The notes under the pieces were generated by a model. It saw nothing but the letters and a program-made list of their open reading frames with translations, did no database searches and was not told the DNA's origin. Source: Pseudomonadota bacterium (lineage in GTDB: Bacteria; Myxococcota_A; Polyangia; Haliangiales; Haliangiaceae). From it: a stretch of 6,811 nt of DNA. The translations under genes were made by a program, and so were the position numbers. Every line of letters begins with the position of its first letter. Position 1 is the first letter of the stretch. Shown here piece after piece: positions 1 to 4,871 of this stretch. The stretch is from positions 1 to 6,811 of the forward strand of contig JAEWJO010000704.1 of assembly GCA_023386455.1 (NCBI GenBank), in the 5' to 3' direction.

Positions 1-443
1 GCCTCGATCTTCGACAGATCGAGGATGTCGTTGATGAGTGCGAGCAGCGTCTTCGCGTTCGCCTTGATCACCGAGAGGTCGCGCCGGCCGTGCGGCGTCA
101 GGCGCGAGCCTTCGTCGCGCATGAGCAGGTCGCAATAGCCGGTGATCGCGTTCAGCGGGGTGCGGATCTCGTGGGAGAAGTTCGCGAGGAACTCGCTCTT
201 GAGCCGAGCGGCCGCCTCGATCTCCCGGGCACGTTCCTCCTCGACCTTCTTCGCGCGCGACAGCTCGGCGGCGAGGCGATCGAGGTCCTCGTTCTGCTGG
301 CGCGTGATCTCCATCAGCAGCGCGCGCTGCTGGAACGTCGCCATCGCGCGTGCGGAGTGCGCTTCCTTCACCTCGAGGTCGGCGCGGAGCTTGCGGTTCT
401 CCGCGAGCAGCTCCTCGACCCGGCGTTCTGCCTCGGTCGACAT
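1..443 (-). CDS. Soluble sensor histidine kinase, N-terminal part (cut by window edge)
   Basis: Two-component histidine kinase. The visible 147 residues start MSTEAERRVEELL and end in DILDLSKIEA at the window edge, so the rest of the dimerisation domain and the ATP-binding domain are missing. Residues 1-85 are rich in E, R, K, L and A with no hydrophobic segment and look like a coiled coil. A HisKA domain follows from about residue 82: the H-box reads FSHEIRTPLNAITGY, with the predicted phospho-accepting histidine at residue 91 (codon 171-173), and LINDILDLSKIE is the second helix. There is no transmembrane segment, PAS or GAF domain before the H-box, so sensing is probably done by a partner. 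The ATG overlaps the stop of the FIST gene (TGATG), with a GGAG ribosome binding site 7 nt upstream inside that gene. The cognate response regulator is not in the window. A receiver domain further along the protein cannot be excluded. Confidence 0.96.
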   Translation of the reverse strand, partial: MSTEAERRVEELLAENRKLRADLEVKEAHSARAMATFQQRALLMEITRQQNEDLDRLAAELSRAKKVEEERAREIEAAARLKSEFLANFSHEIRTPLNAITGYCDLLMRDEGSRLTPHGRRDLSVIKANAKTLLALINDILDLSKIE

Positions 444-1603
444 CAGGATGCTCCGAACGCGAGAGACGTCAGCGTCGTGTTGATGTGGAAGCCGCAGTAG
501 ATCTCGAAGTGCACGTTCATGCCGACGCACGGCGGTGCCGAGCGGAATGCCGCGGACAGGTCCGGCGTCCTGCCGGTGCTCGCCGCGAACCACTTGCGTC
601 CGCTGCAGTGGAACAGCAGGGCGGCACGCGGGTTCTGGACACGCGCCGGGAGCTCGGTCTCGAAGAACCTGCGCGTGCTCTCGCCGATGTCCGTGATCTT
701 CACGAGGTCGAGCTCGGAGCCCTCCTCGAGCATGTTCGCGAACAGGATCGAGCCGTCCTCGAGCGGCTTCCACGGCGCGCGGATGAAGTACTCGCGGCCG
801 ACGCGCAGCGCGGTCGGCCGGACTGCGAAGCCGTTCGGCGTACCGAACTCGAGGTCCTTCGGCTCGACGCCGAGCAGCTCGGCGTAGCGCTTCGCGGCCG
901 GCTGGCCGTCGATCTCGAGCGCGCGCTTCGCGGTGCTGTCGATCTTCGTGATGCGCAACGTCTGGCCCGTCGGCGCGTACCAGTGCGAGCGCAGTGCGGC
1001 CCACGGCGCGTCGGTACGGAACACCGCCACGATCGCGGCGTCGCTCGCGACCTCACCGTCGACGTGCAGCTCGGCCGACTGCTTCGCCGGATCCGGCTCG
1101 CTGTCGGAGGCGCCGCCGCCGACGGCAACCATCGCCTGGTTCATCGACATCACGCCGAGGAGCAGCTCCTCCTTCTTGTAGGCGAAGCCGTCGTCGATGA
1201 CGAGCGCGCCGTACTTGCGCGTGCCGAGGTCGTCGGGGCGGGCGCCGAGCTCGGCGGCGGCGGCGCGCACGGCCTTCTCGCCCGCGGCGGCGGCGTCGAA
1301 CGACATCTTGTGGCCCATCCCGAGGCCGACCTCGAGATCACCGCTCAGCGTGGCCATCACGACGCTGCCGGCGTGCATGCCATCGCGATCGATCTCGCCG
1401 CCGGTGGTCGCACCGATCAGGCGCGTCCCCTTCGGCAACCGTTCGCGCACGGCGCGATTGAGCGCACGCTGATCTCGATCTCGAGACGCGAACATCACGG
1501 CGAGCTTGGGCTTCGCGGATCCGAGTTGCGTGCACAGGTCCTCCGCGGCGCGATCTGCATCGCGCTCCTCGGTGCGTGCGTGGGCCATATCTACACTAGG
1601 CAT
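443..1603 (-). CDS. FIST-domain sensory protein (FIST_N plus FIST_C), possible NosP-like partner of the kinase
   Basis: A 386-residue protein spanning a whole FIST sensory module, with no signal peptide or membrane segment, so cytoplasmic. FIST_N (about 30-205) carries GATTGGEI at 64-71 and the glycine-rich GGGASDS at 162-168. FIST_C (about 210-386) starts near TGQTLRITKI and ends with LLFHCSGR (329-336) and GFHINTTLTSLAFG (371-384), the family's usual C-terminal signature. FIST proteins bind small ligands and feed histidine kinases or cyclic-di-GMP enzymes; the NosP subgroup binds heme and senses nitric oxide. Ligand type cannot be read here: His98, His180, His207, His332, His365 and His373 are possible heme ligands, but I cannot name one. 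The ATG at 1603 is chosen because AAGGAG lies 11 nt upstream; the next in-frame ATG (codon 6) is poorly spaced. The gene sits 20 nt after the cytochrome gene and overlaps the kinase gene by one base, implying co-transcription and translational coupling. Family assignment is firm; NosP-like function is inference. Confidence 0.94.
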   Translation of the reverse strand: MPSVDMAHARTEERDADRAAEDLCTQLGSAKPKLAVMFASRDRDQRALNRAVRERLPKGTRLIGATTGGEIDRDGMHAGSVVMATLSGDLEVGLGMGHKMSFDAAAAGEKAVRAAAAELGARPDDLGTRKYGALVIDDGFAYKKEELLLGVMSMNQAMVAVGGGASDSEPDPAKQSAELHVDGEVASDAAIVAVFRTDAPWAALRSHWYAPTGQTLRITKIDSTAKRALEIDGQPAAKRYAELLGVEPKDLEFGTPNGFAVRPTALRVGREYFIRAPWKPLEDGSILFANMLEEGSELDLVKITDIGESTRRFFETELPARVQNPRAALLFHCSGRKWFAASTGRTPDLSAAFRSAPPCVGMNVHFEIYCGFHINTTLTSLAFGAS

Positions 1604-1614
1604 CGTTCAGAACG

Positions 1615-1620
1615 CTCCTT
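1615..1620 (-). promoter_or_regulatory. Ribosome binding site of the FIST gene
   Basis: AAGGAG on the minus strand, 11 nt before the ATG at 1603 and 3 nt past the cytochrome stop codon (1624-1626). It supports the ATG at 1603 over the internal one at 1588. The tight packing after the upstream stop leaves no room for a separate promoter in the 20-nt gap. Confidence 0.7.
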
Positions 1621-1623
1621 CCC

Positions 1624-3351
1624 TCAGAGTTTGCTGCCCGGGTGCGTGCGGTGACACGAGCTCGTGCATTGCTCGAACGACTCGCGTCCGCCGCCGACGT
1701 ACATGCTCTCGACCGGGCCGAACTGGTTCACGTGAGACTGCGGATACGACTTGTGGCAGGACAGGCACGCGGCCTTGCTCGTGCGCTGGATGCTGGCCTT
1801 CGTGAGATGGCACGAGGCGCACTTCTCGAGCGGCGCGTCGAAGCGTCGCGAGCGCGCGTGGATGAAGTGCGTGCGCACGAAGATCGGTCCTTCGAGCTCG
1901 AAGCCGAGTGGCACGTGGCAGCCCGCGCACGCGGCGCGGTTGTCGTTGGCGTGCAGGACGTTGCCGAGTGCCGAGGGACCCGAGTGACACGAGTTGCACG
2001 GACCGGTGTCGAGCTTCGCCGTCGTGCGCGTCTTCGTGCCGACCTGGATCTCGATCGTCTTCGTGTACGGGATGTCCTCGCCCATGTACGTGCGGCGGCC
2101 CTTCGTCGTCAGCAGGTACGTGCCCGCAGGTGCGTTGTCGGGGATGTGATGCGTCCACGTGTCGGCGACCGGCACCGCCCAGCCGGCGTGCGCGGGATCG
2201 AACGCGCCGCCGAACAGATCGTGGGCGGTCGGGAACGTGTGGAACTCCGCGTAGACGCCGTCGGCTTCGAGCGTGCCGGTGACCTGGACGTCGTCGTCGT
2301 TGAGGAACTTGTCGAGGTCGATGATCGTGCGGATCGGCTGGATCTTCTGCGCCGGTCCGATGAGCTGCGCCATCAGCATCCGCTCGCGGTGCTTGCGTCG
2401 CCAGTACGTCGTCGTCGGGTCGAAGAACGCGCGGTAGTACTGGATGCCGGCCGGGTTCGGGCCGAACACGACGTCGTTGTACGGCGGCAGCGAGCCGGGG
2501 GCGTGCAGGCGGTGACCGGCTCCGTCCCGGAGCGCGATCCGGAACGTGATGTCGCTGCCCGGCGCGTACGTACCGTTCGGGCGCGGCGGCGTGACAGCCT
2601 CGAGGTCGATCTTGAAGCCGTACGCGAACGGCGGGTTCGAGACCTGCGTCACCGGGATCGTGTACGGAGCGCCGGGACGAAGCGACCAGCGCAGGCGCAG
2701 CGACGCGGTGTTCGGATGGAGCTTGAACGTGCGGTCGCTGTCCATCCCGTAGCGGAGCTCGACGAGCGCTTCCTCCTCGAAGTCGTCGGCGCCGGCGCAG
2801 CTCGTCGTCGACGGGCAATCGTGGGTCCACTGGATCGCCCGGAAGCGGCGATCGAAGAAGTCGTCGCTCGGCCGTCGCTCGCTGTCCTTGCCCGCATTGG
2901 CGAAGACCGAGCCACCGACCGTGTGGCCATGCGAGTCGACCTGCTCGAGCACGAAGAAGCTCGAGGTGTTCATCCACGCCGCGTCGCGGAAGAAGCGGCG
3001 GCGCGTGAACGTGCCGTCGGCATTCGACAGCAGGACGAACTCCTGATCGTCGAGGTGGATGCCGTGCCACGCGAGATCCTCGAAGTCGCCGAGCGTGTTC
3101 AGACCGGCGACGCCTTCGTCGGTCGTCGTGTTGAGCGACGCGCGAAGATCGATCTGGTTCAAGTAGTACGTCTGTCCGCGCTTCAACTGGAGCGCGACCC
3201 CAACACCGTTGTCGACCTCGACGGCGAGGCCGACCGGAGCTGCATGAATGGCTTGCTCGGCGACGCCGGCGTCATTCATGTCATCCACGACATCCGTGCA
3301 GCCGATGGCTGCACACGCGGCGAGCGCTGCTCCGACGCTGGGTCTACGCAT
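1624..3351 (-). CDS. Multiheme cytochrome c lipoprotein, five heme motifs (one CX3CH), probably at the cell surface
   Basis: Predicted 575-residue exported electron carrier. The N-terminus MRRPSVGAALAACAAIGC looks like a lipoprotein signal with Cys18 as lipidation site; Cys13 after LAA is an alternative. About 430 residues without heme motifs follow, probably beta-rich: residues 395-440 (DNAPAGTYLLTTKG, TKTIEIQVG) resemble an Ig-like strand pattern, and Cys179/Cys185 could form a disulfide. Hemes cluster in the last 125 residues: CNSCH 452-456, CAGCH 475-479, CASCH 511-515, CLSCH 529-533 and CTSSCH 562-567. The last has three residues between the cysteines, a rare variant. Spare histidines (467, 495, 498, 540, 570) could be distal ligands. 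The layout recalls extracellular OmcA/MtrC-type cytochromes, but with fewer hemes and no firm family match. The start at 3351 is chosen for the signal peptide and nearby AAAGGA; an ATG 21 codons earlier would bury the signal. It is the first gene of the cytochrome-FIST-kinase operon. Its electron partner is unknown. Confidence 0.9.
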   Translation of the reverse strand: MRRPSVGAALAACAAIGCTDVVDDMNDAGVAEQAIHAAPVGLAVEVDNGVGVALQLKRGQTYYLNQIDLRASLNTTTDEGVAGLNTLGDFEDLAWHGIHLDDQEFVLLSNADGTFTRRRFFRDAAWMNTSSFFVLEQVDSHGHTVGGSVFANAGKDSERRPSDDFFDRRFRAIQWTHDCPSTTSCAGADDFEEEALVELRYGMDSDRTFKLHPNTASLRLRWSLRPGAPYTIPVTQVSNPPFAYGFKIDLEAVTPPRPNGTYAPGSDITFRIALRDGAGHRLHAPGSLPPYNDVVFGPNPAGIQYYRAFFDPTTTYWRRKHRERMLMAQLIGPAQKIQPIRTIIDLDKFLNDDDVQVTGTLEADGVYAEFHTFPTAHDLFGGAFDPAHAGWAVPVADTWTHHIPDNAPAGTYLLTTKGRRTYMGEDIPYTKTIEIQVGTKTRTTAKLDTGPCNSCHSGPSALGNVLHANDNRAACAGCHVPLGFELEGPIFVRTHFIHARSRRFDAPLEKCASCHLTKASIQRTSKAACLSCHKSYPQSHVNQFGPVESMYVGGGRESFEQCTSSCHRTHPGSKL

Positions 3352-3355
3352 ATGG

Positions 3356-3361
3356 TCCTTT
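3356..3361 (-). promoter_or_regulatory. Ribosome binding site of the cytochrome gene
   Basis: AAAGGA on the minus strand, four bases before the ATG at 3351. The spacing is short, but it is the only purine-rich site near a start that yields a lipoprotein signal. It decides against the longer reading from 3414. Confidence 0.55.
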
Positions 3362-3510
3362 CGCTGGAGAGCCGGTCCCACGAGGAACCCCCGTTCTCCG
3401 CGACGGTCCCCCACACGTAGACAGATACACGATCGATCTCGCGTGCGCGTGCCGCTGATTGCTGCACGTCTGCATCAAAAGGCTGCAGTGCAACCGAATG
3501 CTGCGGCGCG

Positions 3511-3532
3511 CTCGTCACAAAAACTGTGATCG
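3511..3532. repeat. Stem-loop element, copy 1 (CTCG, 5-bp arms, AAAAC core, TCG)
   Basis: Plus strand reads CTCG, TCACA, AAAAC, TGTGA, TCG. TCACA and TGTGA are perfect complements around a five-base core. On the minus strand it lies 164 bases before the cytochrome start codon (3515 to 3351) and just past the terminator of the upstream gene. A second copy with different but still complementary arms is at 4784-4805. It may be a protein binding site or an RNA hairpin with loop GUUUU. It is not a CRP site, because the half-sites are in the opposite order. I see no convincing -35/-10 promoter in the rest of 3352-3540, although the operon needs one there. Confidence 0.45.
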
Positions 3533-3540
3533 CCGAAACG

Positions 3541-3570
3541 AAAAAGAGCGGCCGAGAGGCCGCCCGTTTT
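3541..3570 (-). terminator. Intrinsic terminator of the DUF3616 gene
   Basis: Perfect 6-bp stem GCGGCC/GGCCGC (3548-3553 and 3558-3563) around a four-base loop. On the minus strand it is followed by TCTTTTT. The A-run before the stem can pair with the T-run, so the hairpin extends with one wobble and one mismatch. It lies 20 bases past the DUF3616 stop and separates that gene from the cytochrome operon. The TTTT at 3567-3570 could also give weak termination on the plus strand. Confidence 0.88.
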
Positions 3571-3590
3571 ATCGATCGATGTCGCTCGAG

Positions 3591-4622
3591 TCAGTCGTCG
3601 CAGTCGTGGCCGCCGCCGTTACCCTTCTTGATCTCGGCGCGGATGAACGTGAACGGAACGCCGGTGCACTCCGGGCCCGAGTCCTCGCTGATCACGACGA
3701 GGTAGTCCTTGCCGCGCTTCGTCTGCTGCATCACCGTCTCGGGACGGCACATCTGGTCCATGCCCGGGAGGTTCAGCTGCTCGACGTCGCCATTCGGGAA
3801 CACCTGGTAGAGCCGGTACTCGGTCGCCTTCTCGACCGGGCCGGCGCTCACCACGTAGCTGTGCAGCGCCGGGATCCACTCGACGCCACGGACGCCGAGG
3901 CCGCCGAAGTCAGCCGTGATGAAGTCCCAGGTCGGGTGCGCGCCGAACGGGTTCTTGACGGTCGCCAGGATCGCGTTGCCCGAGTGCAGGTCGGTCGGGA
4001 AGTCGCCACCGAACAGCGGTGACCGGAGCCCGAGCACGATCCGGTCGCCACCCTTGTGCGACGCCGAGAGACCCTCGACGTTGAGGCCGCCGGACTTCGC
4101 GGCGAGGTTCTTCCACGAGTCGTACCACTCGTCGCCGAACGTCTGGCGCAGCCCCTCGTTGAGGCTGGCGGTGATGTCGACGCTCTGCTCGCCGATCAGC
4201 TTGTTGTGCCGCGCGTCGAGCTTGAAGCGCGTCAGGTGTCGAGTGTCGGGGTCGGCGGCGCTGAAGCTGGTCGTGATCCAGAAGTAGCCGTTGGAGTAGG
4301 CCGCGCCCTCGACGTCGTTGTGCACCTTCGTGAGCGGAATGTTCACGCCGTCGGTGTCGGGGAGGTCCGAGGTGACGCGCACGAAGTTGAAGCCATACCC
4401 CGCGCCCGCATCACCACCGTCGTCCACGAACAGGATGTTGTTTCCGTCGGTCGCAGCGCCGCTGAGGTCGTTGCGAGGGACGCCATTCTGCGTGTGATAG
4501 AGCGAGAGCTTGCCCGTCTCGATCGCGCCGAACCGTGCCGGCGGATGCGCGCTTGCCGTCGACTGCGCCCACGTCGTGGCGAGGAAGAGGGCGGCGACGG
4601 ACAGAGGGTGCTTCAACTTCAT
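3591..4622 (-). CDS. Exported DUF3616-family protein
   Basis: A 343-residue protein of unknown biochemical function. MKLKHPLSVAALFLATTWA begins a Sec signal peptide with a likely cut after ASA at residue 25, so the mature protein is periplasmic or secreted. The body matches the DUF3616 pattern, a probable beta-propeller-like fold: LSGAATDGNNILFVDD (53-68), HNDVEGAAY (101-109), GYFWITTSFS (112-121), GGLNVEGLSA (178-187), VLGLRSPL (196-203) and DFGGLGVRGVEWIP (238-251). The repeated VEG/VEW acids may bind a ligand or metal; this is inference. The protein ends in a glycine-rich, acidic GNGGGHDCDD; cysteines are at 292, 319 and 341. The ATG at 4622 is chosen for the signal peptide and AAGGGAG just upstream; starting 17 codons earlier would add a charged leader before the signal. 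It lies between the receptor and cytochrome genes with long gaps and its own terminator, so it is probably a single-gene transcript. A link to its neighbours is only positional. Confidence 0.88.
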   Translation of the reverse strand: MKLKHPLSVAALFLATTWAQSTASAHPPARFGAIETGKLSLYHTQNGVPRNDLSGAATDGNNILFVDDGGDAGAGYGFNFVRVTSDLPDTDGVNIPLTKVHNDVEGAAYSNGYFWITTSFSAADPDTRHLTRFKLDARHNKLIGEQSVDITASLNEGLRQTFGDEWYDSWKNLAAKSGGLNVEGLSASHKGGDRIVLGLRSPLFGGDFPTDLHSGNAILATVKNPFGAHPTWDFITADFGGLGVRGVEWIPALHSYVVSAGPVEKATEYRLYQVFPNGDVEQLNLPGMDQMCRPETVMQQTKRGKDYLVVISEDSGPECTGVPFTFIRAEIKKGNGGGHDCDD

Positions 4623-4625
4623 GTA

Positions 4626-4632
4626 CTCCCTT
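4626..4632 (-). promoter_or_regulatory. Ribosome binding site of the DUF3616 gene
   Basis: AAGGGAG on the minus strand, three bases from the ATG at 4622 (five from its GGG core). It is the basis for choosing this start along with the signal peptide that follows. Confidence 0.55.
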
Positions 4633-4704
4633 TCGTGCGAGCGGCCCGAGTGCCGCCTGGTGGTTATCGTCACGCCACGTCACCTCGACGTTAGACGTAC
4701 TCAC

Positions 4705-4733
4705 CATATTCTCACGAAATTGCGAGTAGGCAA
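4705..4733 (-). promoter_or_regulatory. Weak candidate promoter of the DUF3616 gene
   Basis: Minus strand TTGCCT (4733-4728), a 17-base spacer and AATATG (4710-4705). The -35 is fair and the -10 matches only half the consensus. It lies in the most AT-rich part of the window, about 85 bases before the start codon. Tentative. Confidence 0.3.
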
Positions 4734-4749
4734 CGCCAAAAATAGGCAA
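4727..4749. repeat. Direct repeat TAGGCAA x2
   Basis: TAGGCAA at 4727-4733 and 4743-4749 on the plus strand, starts 16 bases apart (TTGCCTA on the minus strand). The gene-proximal copy overlaps the candidate -35 box. It could be a tandem regulator site, but a seven-base repeat is weak evidence. Confidence 0.3.
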
Positions 4750-4757
4750 ATTTATTA

Positions 4758-4780
4758 CCCACATGGGTGAGCCATGTGGG
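4758..4780 (-). terminator. Nine-bp perfect inverted repeat, likely terminator of the receptor gene
   Basis: CCCACATGG and CCATGTGGG are perfect complements with a five-base loop GTGAG. On the minus strand the hairpin is followed by TAATAAATTT, a broken U-tract, about 90 bases past the receptor stop. Termination is the simplest reading. Its place just upstream of the possible DUF3616 promoter also allows an operator role. Confidence 0.5.
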
Positions 4781-4783
4781 GTT

Positions 4784-4805
4784 CTCGACGGAAAAACTCC
4801 GTACG
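4784..4805. repeat. Stem-loop element, copy 2 (CTCG, 5-bp arms, AAAAC core, ACG)
   Basis: Plus strand reads CTCG, ACGGA, AAAAC, TCCGT, ACG. It shares flanks, core and arm length with the copy at 3511-3532, while the arms differ and remain fully complementary. It lies 166 bases before the DUF3616 start codon (4788 to 4622), almost the same distance as copy 1 from the cytochrome start. Confidence 0.45.
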
Positions 4806-4820
4806 ATCGATCACGAACGA

Positions 4821-4849
4821 CTGACACACATGCGGTCGTGTGTAGTCAG
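4821..4849. repeat. Ten-bp hairpin with one-base bulge after the receptor gene
   Basis: CTGACACACA (4821-4830) pairs with TGTGTAGTCAG (4839-4849) apart from one bulged A, around an eight-base loop. It begins 22 bases past the receptor stop on the minus strand. No T-run follows, so it is not a classic terminator; it may protect the 3' end of the transcript or be a binding site. Confidence 0.4.
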
Positions 4850-4871
4850 ATCGGATTCAAGATGATGAATG

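Noticed and set aside
350..3420. Very long open frames on the plus strand (350-1654 and 1642-3420) opposite the FIST and cytochrome genes
   Set aside because: The products are arginine-, valine- and alanine-rich with no recognisable domain; such frames are expected opposite GC-rich genes with strong codon bias. The minus-strand genes have firm domains or heme motifs.
3276..3518. Small minus-strand frame of 80 codons overlapping the cytochrome start
   Set aside because: No ribosome binding site, no domain, and it runs in another frame through the signal-peptide region of the cytochrome gene.
3515..3529. CRP/FNR-like site from TCACA and TGTGA
   Set aside because: CRP half-sites are TGTGA then TCACA; here the order is reversed, with a five-base spacer. 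It is better described as part of the paired stem-loop element.
4714..4738. Sigma-54 promoter around TTGGCGTTGCC on the minus strand
   Set aside because: The distance from GG to the next suitable GC is 12 bases rather than 10, so the -24/-12 spacing fails.
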